Assembly: GCA_022577435.1 (NCBI GenBank)
Contig: JAKOON010000011.1
Location: 7,161,501-7,225,500, forward strand
Direction of reading: 5' to 3'
DNA: 64,000 nucleotides
Source of the DNA: Embiotoca jacksoni
Taxonomy: Eukaryota; Chordata; Actinopteri; Embiotocidae
Below, one piece after another: positions 49,313 to 62,331 of this stretch. Below the pieces are notes generated by a model. That model did not search any database, was not told the DNA's origin, and saw nothing but the letters and a program-made list of their open reading frames with translations. How positions within the stretch are numbered: the first letter of the stretch is position 1; the number at the start of each line of letters is the position of its first letter. The position numbers were made by a program, and so were the translations under genes.

Positions 49313-52300
49313 GTGCCGGACCGTGTGTGTACACAAGAAGTGTTTCCGGTGCGTTATTCAGTCTTCAGTGTCACGCACATCAGACAGAACAGATGCATTC
49401 CCATTTAATCAACAACTACACAGGCGGTGTAACAGCTTGCATTTTACTCATGCTATACGCATGTAAATGCGACTTAAAGTGTATTTTTACACTTTGACTC
49501 TATTTTGCGTATTTTATGCGCATAATTACAGTGATTGTGTGTTGACGCCTCAGTGCGTCAAAAACCTACGCCTGAATATGGTTCCTGCAAGACTCTTGCA
49601 TAAACACACATGGTGCAACACAGCTGCTCTGCTAACATGCTGCTCATGCCTTCTGTTTGTAGGCACAGTTTTTTAATGTCATGGTGTTCAAAAACTAACA
49701 ACACACTGGGTTCTGTTATACCAATGCCCATAGACACTACTTTATATGATGCATCAATCCAACATCCACAGTCCAGCTGAGGAATACTCAGAGGGGAATC
49801 AAATGCATATCAGAAAATATACCACAACTAATGTGATATTCACTCCGGTTTAAATCTTGTTTCTCCAAAGAGCAAGTTTCAGGTCTTACTAAAGTATTTT
49901 ACATTTGGTTTTACATGTTTTATCTCATTAAGTACAAGTTATGTCTACTTGACTTTGCTGTAAATCTCAGATGAGTGATCTATCAGAGTATACCTGTATT
50001 TCCCAGAGGGGTTTAACCATGATGTGGTAATGCAATTCTCAGCAGGGAAAACCTAAAGGTGATACATTAATGAGCTGTGTTGTCAAGAATAAAATCTCAA
50101 AGACAACAAATAAGCACATACAGATGTTTTGAAAAGAATAAGATGACTTCCCTCCTTGAGTCCTTCAATGTACAGACAGGACGCTGATAAGAGCATTTTC
50201 TTGTAATTCTGTGCAACTATGCTTTGAAAATGACAGTATATGATGATTATGTTGTTTATGGACAAATATATAATAAACCACTCATTTATGAGATGCAACA
50301 GTCTAAAAAGCTTACTTAAGGCCACTATGTGTAATAATAAATGCTATGTCTATTTATTTCATAAATATAACAAGTTCAGTGACATCTGCAACTTTTCAAT
50401 CAAGTCAAAAGAATAAAAAGTATGTATGTCTGTTCGTGTGGGTGAATGCTGCTCAAAGGTTGCTGTTTCCATGAATGAATAATAAGTGTGTGTGTTAATA
50501 TACTGTATTTGACACTCAACTTGGCAGCTAGGCGGCTTTAAGCAAAGACAAAGTAGCTGCACACAGGAAGTGACACAACCTGGCCCGGCTGTTACTTCCT
50601 CCCGTGGTGTCAAGGTGACGACAGTGATAAATGACAAGTCATCTATCATTTACATGTATCTCTTTCAGATTCCCGCTGAGGAGAAGAGACATTGAATTAT
50701 CCAGGACTGCTTAAATCAAGGTCATACATGTTGAATCTAGTATTATGCCTCGCATTTCTGTACTCAACAAAAGAATACCTTGAGGCATCAACACATGGCG
50801 TGACCCTGAGCTTTCAAGTTTCTTTAGGTTACATTTCAAATGGAATGACTGTGGTACACTAGTGAATAAAAAGCGCCACTCAAAGTTCCTGCAAAATATG
50901 CAGATTACCAAAACATTGAACTTTAATTCAGAAAATCTCTTTGATAACGTTAGCAGGCACTACGACAGCCGCTGTCACAATCCTTTCCATATCATTGAAA
51001 TAGAAAAAAACATACTCAAAGAACACAGCAAAAAAAAAAAAAAAAAATTAAATTGCAGCTTGAGTTTCATCTGCAGTGGTCGCAGCCTTGAGAGGCCAAC
51101 TCACTGACAATTCAGCTAAATACTCCTTTGGGAAAAACTGAAAAGACAGCCTGAAACCTCTCTACACCTGATTGGACAAAGGCGCTGCTTGATGAGCTTT
51201 GATTCGTCCAAACTGGAGAAAAAGTGAGTCGTCTGGATTCACATGGTCTACTGATATTGTTTTTTTTGCCTTTTTTGCCTTGTTGAAAGAAACATGCCTT
51301 GCATTCATAGAATCCCGCTTCATTTATAAGAACAAAACAGGGTTTAGGCATTGAGATGCGCAGTCACATCATTTATAGCTCTCTGATTGATCGAGCTTCC
51401 ATCTGGTGGGCTCTGTCGATTCCCTGGAGACTATTACAGCAAAGAATGGATCTTGAAAAATTTAGGCAGTGAGATTTTCCCAAAATTAAATGAATCGTTT
51501 AGCTCTCTAACTGCAAGGACTTTTTTTGTGAGATACATCAGTAATAGATCCATACTCAGGGACTCATTTTATTTAACTGCTGTCCTGTAAGTAAGTATCA
51601 GTCAGCCATTAGTCAGGTTAAGTGCAAAAAGACAGAATTTGAATGGTGGTAATGGAAAAATAAGCAGGAAGCCAAGTGGTTTAAATAGATACGTTTCTTA
51701 AAACATAATTCTCCTTCATTATGCAGTATCATTGCTGGAGCCTGAAAGAACGATACCAGGAGTAGGATTCATCACCCTTTGGCTTGTGAAAGAAAGTGTA
51801 GTATTACAGCCATTAGAGCGACCAGCCAAATTTGGTGACCAAACTCTCAGGAGCAAATTAGGAGAGGTGAGAACTGACTGTAGACATGCAGATTTAGGGC
51901 TGTGTTTTTGTACTGGCGCACAGCTCGAAACAGAGTGGGGGAAGTGGTGAGCTGGTATTTTCCTGAAGCACACTTGTGTTTTTCTTCAACTCTGCTTGTT
52001 TTTGTATCCTGGTGACTCGCTGTGCACCCCGATGGGTGCAGTAAAGTGCGAAGTGTGTGTGGTGACAGAAATACAATGCCACACTGCAATTTCAGTGCCA
52101 GGTTTAATTGTGGTTTTTTTTTCGCAGTCTGCTGCTTACTTGTTCACAGTAAGTCAACTACTCAGCCCACTGTTGTTCTATAATGTTTTAGTCAGTTTAT
52201 TCAGTGAAATCACACCCATATAAAACTTCCTAAAACCACACAACTCCCTGTCCGCCTTTGTATCAACCAGCTAACATGTCATCATGCAGTCAAAAAAGTA

Positions 52301-55300
52301 TTCAGCTCACAGCATTGATGCCAGCCAGAAACTCTTGATCCACAACAGTTTGAAGTCTTTACTGAAGGCCCTTTGTTTAATCTAGTTAGTCTTTTCACAG
52401 CCATGTCAAGGCCACAGGTGTCTGGACCATCTGCAGTTACAGCAGTGATGTTGTGCAAATCAAGCTACAATTATACATGGCAGAGCCACTAGTTAGGCTT
52501 TTCACATAGAGCATCAGACCATCACCAAATAACAGACATCTGACTTACGTGCACACCAGACATAGTTTCCACTATAAATCAAAAGGATAGTCACATTTAA
52601 AACAGTTCACTTAGTCCAATTAACCCCCCCTTGCATAATGCCTCCACCAAAAACACTTTTTAACAAGTGCTGCCAAAGTAACACTTAAAAAATAAATAAA
52701 TAAAAAAAAACATCATTATCTGATGTGTTAGAGATTGTTTGAATTTGTTACCAAAAATCCAATTTCCTTTTTCACAGAAGGCCTTTCTGACTGTATCACA
52801 GGAGGAAAAACAATGGTGGAATTAATAACATTAATAATGACTCAGTTCCAATATGTGTGCCAGCAAGCAATGACAGCGAAGCAGCAGGCACAGTGGTAGG
52901 ACCTCCGACAGTGGAATGAAGCTGTCAAAAATACATCTGTGCTTTTTACTGCATCAACTTGTGAAAATGTCTGCTGTGAAAAGGGATGACAACCAGGATC
53001 ATATTCATCTCAAAATGTAAAGATCACTATTATGACACAGAAACTTCTTCACCAGGTTGTCACCAATTAGTGTTTCAATATAAAACACTTAAATCTAAAC
53101 TGAACCAAATGTTATTTTTTGGGTGACTATCAATCTTTTATCTAATTGTTCTAAAACCTCAAACTTTTTGGTTATTCTCAGGTTTACATTAAAATATGCC
53201 AGATTATTAACGTGCTCTCAGACTTTTTTTTGACTTTTTAGTTTTTCATTTACACTATTTTTGTTCTTGCTTTATCCAAAAGAAGAATATAAAGTAAAAA
53301 CTGCAGAAAATTGTATTTTTTACATACAGAGTCCCTAAAAGATTCAGGTTGGCTTTAATGTTTAACTTTATTTATATTTGTATTGTAATCTTCATATAAA
53401 ACAGTTGGGCATAATTGAAAAAAAAGTATAGACAACTGTGCAAAAATTGAAATCTTCAAGTTGTAATATACCCAAATGTTTTTCTTGCTCTTACTATTGC
53501 TCATTAAGCTGTAGTTGTAACACGAGTAAACCATAAAAACGGTAGTATTTTTTTTCCTTACACTACCTTTTAGGTAGGAAAACTGTACTAGTTGGCTAGC
53601 TCTTAAAAACTTACAAATCCTTCAAATCCAAAACTCCAAATATGATTTAAAAATTGTGTTGTTTGTTGTATAAAAGGTTTCCTGTGGCTCTTCTTCAAAT
53701 AAGTGCGTTTAGGCAAACCACAGAAACCTGACTAAATATTGCTGACAAATCCTGATATATCTGCCATATTTATGGGAACCTGTGTGAAAATGGATAACAT
53801 CTACATTACAGTTGTCTGGGTTTCAATACCATGCTGTAAATGAAGTGTCAGTATCACCTGCCTGGTGACAGTGTATTTTCTTTGAAGCATGTGTATGTAT
53901 ACCTGTCATATGGCTTGGAAATGTTCGTTAGCCTCGAGCTTCAGTGTGCCTAAAGAAGCACTTCAGAAACCAGTACAGTATTTTTTTTTTTTTTTTTCAA
54001 AATGCTGATCTGTGTCACAGAATGCTGTGTTCAGCAGTTTGTATTTAAGGGCATCGGTATGGAGACAGCGAGGATCACAGACTGGGTACTGTACGAGATA
54101 AATAAATCCTCATGTGATCCTAATTGTACTGAAAGTGTCTCAGCAACACAGTTGCCCACACAGTTACACAATTTTCCAGTACGTGCTGTTGTCTGTTATT
54201 GTTTTAACAGATATACAAAATTACTCAGCTTCTTAAATCAAAGTTATTTGGTAGCATGTTTGTGTACAAAGCTGCCTCCTCGACAGCTCCTATCAAGAAA
54301 CAACATGCCATCTCTTAATAGACTCAACACAATCTTTTTAAATCTAAAAAAAGAGGCCATGTTATCTAGTTTATCTCTCTCTTCTCTTTTTGTTCTCTTA
54401 ACACAGGAGAGTTATTTCATCACAGATCTAACCATGAACCGGGTACTATGCAAATTGCCATGCAAGTTTCCAGGCTGTAATAAAGCTGACTGATGCAAGA
54501 TTAGTGGTCATCGGACAATATTGCCTGATCTGTTATGAAGACATATGAGGATACTTAAATGTTAAGAGTGTCCTTCACCAGCGGGTCCTGTTTCTGTGTC
54601 CTGCTCTCCGTTACCATGGAATGATAGACTGCTTCATAATTTACATACTTTTTGCTGCAAGTGCTATTGAACTCCAAATCCTCCTCAGCTGCTGGGATAA
54701 TTAAGCATGGCAATGCAAACACTTGAGAATCATGTACACATTACCTCTGTGTCTGTGCATGTTGACGCAAGCAGGGGTTGGGTCCTCTATGTAAACAGAG
54801 TTGACAGCAATGTTCTTACGGGATAATCACATTGCAAAATCAAACGGAGAGCCATCAGGCATGCATGTCAGGTACTCGAGCTACTTCTGGCTGCTTTATT
54901 TCTTTTAATGAAAGTTAACACAGTATGCAGTTCCTGTTTGATTCATGGGAAGAGTTCAAGGGAAGAGTTGTTAGTGCAGCAGCGGTTCTGTGGTCTGGTG
55001 CCTTGTGTGTGAGTGAGGAGATTGTCCGAGCCGCGGTGGGAGTTTGATTTGTAATTGCAGGCGGTGAGGCGTGGCATCTAACAACTAATTAAAGTAAAGT
55101 GAATCAAATGGTCAACATTTCTCAACTTACCGAGTTGGAAACATACTGGCTAAAAGAGCAGCAAAGCTAGTGAAAAACACAAGTCCTTTTCAGACAGAGG
55201 ATCCAGCTTTTGTGGCTTAATCTACCTGTTACAAAGATGGTTTCTGGGCTTCGGCTAGGGGAACAGCAATGAGTAGAAAATAAGGATATAAAGGGAAATA

Positions 55301-55858
55301 AGTGTTTTCTCACAGGCTTCACTGTTAGCATTAATAACACTCCTTGGTTATGTAAACCTTGCTGCCACTGAATAAAGAGGGCCATGTCAACAGCCATGTG
55401 CCACAATAACAGACAAAATTATTATCTGAAATTTCATTAATAAAACAGTAACAGTAATTTCAATTTATTTCTTATCAGCCAAAAATATATCAACCAACAA
55501 TATATTGTGCATCTCTTGTGAAAACATTAGAAGACGTTAGTTTATTTGTATCTTCCTTGGTCAAATGCTGATTATGGCTGCACACTCACACTGTAATGGG
55601 TGATGATGGTTTGAAAATGAAGCAATATGATGCAAGGTTAAAAATAAAAGTCAGTGATTGATCTGACATGAGAAGTGCACAGCACAGTTGATGTTTATTG
55701 AAAAACAAAATCTTCTTTTCTTTAAGTGACAATGAAGTTATTGCTGTGTTCTTATGCAGCCAGACCAAGACATGTTTGGTATCCTTCTCAGTTATCTGAT
55801 CGTGTGTTGTACATTAATGTGATGACATTAACACAAAAATGTCCTATAAATACCTTTT

Positions 55859-56372
55859 AGGTCTGCACAATTAATCGCATTAAACACATTGTCCCGATTC
55901 ACATGCAATCTCATTTCTAAATGACAACGATTCTGCCACACTTTCTTTAGGGACATCAGCTACATCAAAACAGGAGCTCCTGCTTGCTCCCTCAACAAAC
56001 AACAATGTGCCGTTACACCATTTGATGCAGATAAAGAAAATAAAGCCAGCAAGAGCAAGTGAGAGATGCCAGCGAAAAGAAAATGCACAGAAAAATACCT
56101 GTTCAAAGATTGCGTCAGTAAAACATGTCAAGGGACTGAAGTTGATTGTTTTTATGTTCAGTGTCAGATTCATGAAGCTGTTGTACTTAAAAACAATAGT
56201 ATGCCTGTCCTGCATCTGACAACATCATATCTTTTGTTTTGTTTCCTTTTGTATCAGGTAAACAAGTGCAATAAACATTTATGTCTAAAAAGAAAAACAT
56301 GAGAGAATCATGATCTCAAATCTGAGCGAGAAAATCCCGATTCTTGTTTTATCCGGAATCGTGCAGCCCTCG
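55859..56372. mobile_element. hAT-type MITE, 514 bp, with 8-bp target duplication
   Basis: The left end AGGTCTGCACAATTAATCG and the right end, read in reverse (CGAGGGCTGCACGATTCCG), are diverged inverted copies of the GGGCTGCACGATT terminus of fish hAT-type elements. Identical 8-bp TACCTTTT lies outside each end (55851-55858 and 56373-56380), the duplication length hAT transposases make. No transposase domain is visible; the short open frames inside lack motifs. Confidence 0.75.
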
Positions 56373-56552
56373 TACCTTTTAGACTTTTGCAGAAAAAGAG
56401 ACACCGGTTTTCATTCAGACATGAAGTACCAGCACAATTATGAAAAACCCGGCTCTTTTCTGTGAAATACGCCAGACTCAAATGTGCTTTTCTTACTGTA
56501 AATATGTACAGCCTGCGTGCGTGCGTACATCTAAGCATGTGCACTATCTGCC

Positions 56553-56555
<3 letters not shown>

Positions 56556-56587
<32 letters not shown>
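56556..56587. repeat. (AC)n microsatellite, about 32 bp
   Basis: A short CA run in intron 3, about 180 bp beyond the hAT-type MITE. Confidence 0.95.
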
Positions 56588-56590
<3 letters not shown>

Positions 56591-57649
56591 AGTGAACAAA
56601 TAGAACCCTCCAGCATCTTTTCACCTTCAAAGTCTGCGGGATCATGAAACATGCCACCCCATTCAATTTGTCTACTGTTGCTAGAGAGGACTCCTGCTGC
56701 GAGTGAGTGGGAGTAAGGTTTACTCTAAAAGACTGACAAGACAGCTGTACAAACACCTACACAATGATGCAAGGCTATAAACCAAAGTTCTCAGAGTTGC
56801 TATCTAAAAGCAACATCATCGTCTTACCTCTGAGTGACAATAAAAAAAAGACACCAGGATAAATGGAATTAGGTTTGATCCAACAATGTGTGCTTTACAG
56901 TGTGTGTTTCATCATGTTTCCTCTCATTGCAGCTGTATAATGAAACTTATTTTAGGGTAAGGATTTAAAAGGAAAACTCTTGCAGGGAAGTTGCATGAAG
57001 AGTTTCAGAGTTGTGCTGAGCCTTTGATGAGAGTCTGCTCAGTGTGAAAGCCCCGGTGTGAAAATAGGTTAAATTGTTTTCCAGCAGTTGATGAAATCAT
57101 GTTTTAAGCATCAGTGAAATTGAGGCTTGTCATTCTGTGTTTGCCCCAGCCATCTGCTGAGGGAGGTGACATGAGCCTCTGAGGGTCTCTGTGAAACAGA
57201 GGAAGCAAGCAGGATTGAGGGGAATGGAGGACTTGTTTTAGACTGAAATGATTAGCATGCTCTGTTCCCAGGAAAGAAAATCACAATTCCCATATAAATA
57301 CTCCATAAAAATTCTAGTTAGATATGATTGCCTCTGCTAGCATCGTTGTCTCTCCATGCAATATTTCCTTCCAGCGACGTACATCATATATCCTGTTTCA
57401 TTGTTAGATTATCTGCTGAGGTGTATACGTACTTTGGGACCTTGGGGCTGGCTGATAACTCTGTACTTTTGTTTATTGACTTTTAGCTGCAACATATTGT
57501 AATGGCAGGATCTCGTTGTGTTACAGTGTCCTCCAAATAATGCTACAATGGGTAATAATGAAGTCTTCTAATTTTTAGCCCAGCGAGCAACATGGCTCTT
57601 AGGATGACAGTGCTGGCCTATGGGTCACTTACATAGGCTATATATAAAA

Positions 57650-58146
57650 AAAATACTTCTGCTTGCAAAAAGTGAGGCCAATGTGGAAGTGCCTTAAAGT
57701 GTAATATTAGAAACAGTCACCAGGGGCTGGCTCCAAAAAAATATTGTTCCAATCGACTCAGATTCAAAAAAACATTAACTTCTCGCTTACAAAGTCAATA
57801 TATTCTTTCCACAAGACATTATGGTCACATTAGCTGAATCAATTGCTTCTGATCAGTGTTCTGGTGGTTCTTCTGACACTAATTAAATCATTAATTAGAT
57901 CATGTGGAAGTGCCTTAAAGTGTATTCTTCTGACAATAATTAAATCATTAATTAGATATTAGGCCTAAAACAGAGGTATGTTTTGGAGGTGTCACATCCA
58001 CCTCTCACTCCTCCCCAGCTCCACCCTTTTGTTCGAATAAGGTCATTTCTGGCTCCAAAAACCAACATGCTGACGGCCAAAATACCAGACTAAAGGCTTC
58101 AAAACGGCAAGTCACAAACCAATGGGTGACATCACGGAGGGTTGCC
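57650..58146 (+). repeat. Dispersed repeat, about 500 bp, with an internal duplication
   Basis: It opens CTTGCAAAAAGTGAGGCCAA and ATGTGGAAGTGCCTTAAAGT, passes CACCAGGGGCTGGCTCCAAA and AGGTATGTTTTGGAGGTGTC, and ends with the segment shared with 40981-41118. Inside, a ~33-bp piece (TTCTTCTGACACTAATTAAA and on) occurs at 57868-57900 and again at 57926-57957, and a 23-bp piece (ATGTGGAAGTGCCTTAAAGT plus GTA) at 57681 and 57902. I recall this composite as a common non-coding fish repeat; its class is unknown to me. Confidence 0.7.
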
Positions 58147-60790
58147 GCATGGTCACTTATTGTAATATATTAACAAAGGGATTACATTAATATTTGTGAT
58201 GACATTTATGTCCCTGACTGTGTCACCAAGAGGCTAACAGTTTTGGTTGCAGTTAAACATCTCATCAACCATTGAAAGCAAGTACTTTTGAAAAGTAAGA
58301 AAGACAGACACAACATCAGAACCGTCAGTGGCACTCGCAGATAAACTTTATTTTGATCTCTGCCTAACTATTTCCATATCCATCCATTCATGATTGCATA
58401 GGCATTTATCTTATCGATCTAGATGGGGATGGATTCCCTTGGATTTATCTATGGTCCCTGTATTGCATGCTGTGTTTATAGGTTACCCGGGGCCCCTGGA
58501 GTGTGAAAAGCCCACTCTGTGTCAGATACGGAAGCTGTGCTGTATACATGATCTCATTATGCAAGTCTAAGTGGCCCTGAAACAGCATGTACATTTTAAC
58601 CCGATTTGATTGATTGCTCTCATGATACGGTAATAATAGCCTGAGGCCTTGTAAGGGGTGCAATCTTCTCCTGCTCTCATCACTTCTTCTCCCCATTTCG
58701 ATGACAGGTTTTCTCCCTTTCTCCACCCTTGATATGAAATGCGAGACAGTTATTGTGTGCCTTCTCTTATGTAAATCCTGTCATTAGAAAATGGAAGAAA
58801 TTTGTCAGTCACGAAGGCATTTGTTATTATGAGCAATGGTGTCATCCTGCGATGGCTATAATGATTATATTCCATGCAAATAATTTTAGAATTTGTGTAC
58901 GTAGAATAAGCCTGCAGAGATGCAGTTTGAGGCATCTACACATATACAAGAGCTGATTTGAATAAAGGATGGTTTGTTTATTCAGTGGTGACATTTGACT
59001 ACACTCCATAAACTGGGAGACCTATGCAAATCTACATTGTTTGGGTGAGTGGATATGTGTCTAGAAGGCAGCTTTACTCCATGCCGGAGAGTCGTTAGGA
59101 GCCGGAGTAATTGACAGAACAATGATGAGTGAAGATTGAACAGGAAAGGAGCTCGATATTCAGTCCTCCTCAGTTCACGGGGAGAGGTCATAGGGCCTTG
59201 TGCTGTTCTTTCTGATTGCACTGAGCTGAGCTCACATGGCGAATGAACACACAATCAATGGGTAGACCAAGAAGGAGCAGTGTGAATGCATTTATAACCC
59301 GAGTTAAATCAAAGGTCCCTTCAGTGCGACCTGATTCCAATGCAGGAACTTTCCATGCATGGATGTTAATGACCTGCCCTGCTGAGGGTATCTGTTTGTG
59401 TGTGTGCACGTATGGATTTATTTATGTGTATTTGATCAAGTGGGATATTTAAGAATGGACAACCATCACTTTGGGCCTTGAAGAGTGTGACGCTTTTCTT
59501 TAGTTCTGTGTTGTAATTTGTTCAATTAAAACGGGTTCAAAACGCTTTACTGCAGCAGGAAAGGTGGAAAGGTTTTGACAGAGTGTGTGCATGTGGGAGG
59601 CAGAGATGAAAAAAAAAAATGCAGTTTAAGAAAGAGATGAGATGCATTTACGTTTGGGGGTGCATCAGTGTCTGTGCATGTATTTTGCTGCATGTCCTTG
59701 AATGTGTGACTGAACGGTCTTTTGAAAACACAATGTTGCAGATGATGGATAGCAGAGACAAAGCAATTATCCTCCCAGGTGGTCTAATTTGTATGTTTGT
59801 GACCTGCTGTTTCCTTCAATTGGCTTATCACAGGTGCAGGGAGCATACAATTTGGTATGGAAAATATTTGAATGCATGCTGTAATCCTTTTAAGCAATCA
59901 TTCAGACATCTTATTTTCATGCGTTTACCTGTAGAGCCGCTAATGCATCGGTGAAATGCTCTCTTCTTGCTGCTTCCCCTAATATTAAGAAAGGATTTCT
60001 GGCACAGCCCAAGCCAGGCATCTATGCAATTGTTAGATGTCTCCACAATATTGATCGCATGTAATTTAATTTGCATGAGTGGCATTTGAGTCCTTCTCAT
60101 GCTGTAATCATAAAGGCTCCGTAAAGGAAACGGCCTCCCGAGTCTAATATGATAAAAACAAAAAACACAAGTCTAAATTATTCCTTCCAACCTGCCATCA
60201 TTAATGGAAATCAACATGACATGATGCCACAAATGAAATATAATTAATTGAATCTCAGGGGAATGATTTATACCACAACCTCCTACTCAAAGATTCACTC
60301 TGCCTTCTCCATCTAACCTTCTCCATTAACTGCTCGAGACATGAATTAGATATACTGTGGATCCTATGATATCCTTGAACTACACGTTATCCGTGAACCA
60401 GTGCATCTGCCTGTGTGAAGTAAAACCTCCTTGATTGAGCCTTCGGGGAGTTTGAGTCAAGCCTCGCCTCGGTGGTTAATCCAGGTAATGCAGCCAAAGA
60501 CAGTGATGCATGAGATCTGATGGAAACCCAACTGGAGGTTAACGTCGTAGGTTATTGATCATGTCTGTTGTGTTTGGGGTACGCCTTTTTTTTAAATGGT
60601 CTTTCAATGTCGTCAAGAAAATGAGTTAGAGACCCACAATCAGATAGACATGCCTCGCTGTAATTGGAGTCCAAAATATCCCATGTGTTAAAATTAAGGA
60701 GACTTGTACCGAAATGTTTTTTTTAAATGAGCTTCTCTTGTTTCAGTTGTTGGAGTATGTATTTAGGAACGGAGAATATATCTAATTTAG

Positions 60791-60965
60791 GGTGGCATGG
60801 TGGTGCAGTGGTTAGCATTGTCGCCTCACAGCAAAAAGGTTCGAACCCGGTCCTGGGCCTTTCTGTGCGGAGTTTGCATGTTCTCCCTGTGCTTGCGTGG
60901 GTTCTCTCCAGGTTCTCCGGCTTCCTCCCATCATCCAAAAACATTCAGGTCAGGTTACCTGGCGC
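60791..60965 (+). mobile_element. tRNA-derived SINE-like element
   Basis: GGTGGCATGGTGGTGCAGTG opens the unit. TGGTGCAGTGG (60801-60811) fits an RNA polymerase III A box, and GGTTCGAACCC (60839-60849) fits a B box at tRNA-like spacing. A conserved tail follows with GTGCGGAGTTTGCATGTTCT, CCCTGTGCTTGCGTGGGTTC and CTCCGGCTTCCTCCCA. This repeat head is very common in fish genomes. The 3' end is uncertain. It is not a functional tRNA, because no cloverleaf stem pairing was found. Confidence 0.6.
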
Positions 60966-61437
60966 CACGCTAGTGGCAGCCTGTTGCAGCAGCTCCCCCC
61001 CTGAGAGCCCCCCTGCTGTAGCAAAGAAATTTGATTAACAGAGTGAAAAATAAAAAAATGAATGTTGTCTTTTCCCTCGTCCTAACAAAGCCCTGTAGTT
61101 ACTCAATCTGACTTATCAGCAACCAAAGCCAGCGCTGGTGGGGAGTAGCCCACAGACAAGCTGGAGATTGGCCATGGAGTCTGGCGGTGTTTGATAAGGC
61201 AGGCCTATTGGCCTTGGGACCCTAGGCTCAGACCCTCTGATCCACTTCATCTTCTAATAAATCATCAGCTGAATCCTTGGCCCCTGTTAATGCTTTAGAG
61301 CTCTCTTTGAGGTGCTGCAAGAAGTTGTCCTGGGATTTCCAGCACACGGCCCTTCTTCAACTACTTAAACATACTGAGTAAAGTGACTGGAAACTGGAAA
61401 GATTAAACAAAAAGCATTGAACAAAAAGAGCCTGACT

Positions 61438-61520
61438 GACATATTTGCAGATATTGGCCGCTCAGTGATATATCAGTATAGGCCAACATATATGCCAATA
61501 TGAGCATTCTTGACAGAACA
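61438..61520. mobile_element. Possible relic of an ATCGGCC-type MITE
   Basis: GATATTGGCCGCTCAGTGAT, ATATCAGTATAGGCCAA and GCCAATATGAGC resemble the 'GGCCGATATATCGGTATCGGCC' ends of fish MITEs. Diverged; no duplication or second end was confirmed. Confidence 0.25.
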
Positions 61521-62224
61521 GAAAGATAATAGGGGTAAATTGGAAATTGTTCTATAGAAGAAAAAAAGAAGTTATTTATAATTATTGAATTCCTGGAAAG
61601 GTTATTTGTTTTAGTGCACCGATGTCAGTGTGGACAATAAACCGTAAAATATCCTGCCTCCACTCCATAGTTTTGTCACAAATGTCAAAAGTGTTTGAGG
61701 AATCATTGTAAAAAAAATAATTTGTATTTGCACTGTATATATCAGCATTAGCCTGACAAATCTATTTTTTAGCCAGGCTCCATTGATAACATTGTTTTAT
61801 TCACATATCATAAAAGGTAGAAAAATGTTATGTATTCACCAGGGTGTGGAAGAAGTTCAGAGAAATCACAAGACAAAAACCTTGGAAAGTTGTTTGCTTA
61901 ACTGTTTTCTTAACACCGCATGAAACAGAAGATAAAGTCAGAGTCTGTAGTATATGTGTCTCCTCTCATCAAATCCCTCTCTCATCCAGTGGGTGGGGAA
62001 GAGAGGGTTCTGGTTACTTGACAGATTAATGAGGTAAGGGAGCAGAAGTAAGGGTCCAGGTCAGCACAGGGTCATGGTGGGGTCGGCATTCTTATTAACC
62101 CTGACCACAAACACCAATTCAACAAACCAAAGCAGAGAGCGGTTTGTTTGTTTGTTTAGGTTTGTGTTGGGGCGTGCACATGCGTGCAGGTTTGTTGCTT
62201 GTGTTTACATGTATTTGTACCTCA

Positions 62225-62253
62225 GTGTGGTGTGTGGTGTGTGTGGTGTGTGT

Positions 62254-62322
<69 letters not shown>

Positions 62323-62331
62323 GAGAGAGAG
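62225..62331. repeat. (GT)n-(GA)n compound microsatellite
   Basis: A GTGTGG-interrupted head, a perfect GT run to 62317 and a short GA run to about 62331. The mixed head suggests an older, slipping array. Overlapping Cys/Val and His/Thr frames are spurious. Confidence 0.97.

Noticed and set aside
54002..54493. 163-codon open frame in intron 3
   Set aside because: No recognisable domain, unlike TMEM132 exon 4, mixed composition typical of random frames in AT-rich DNA.
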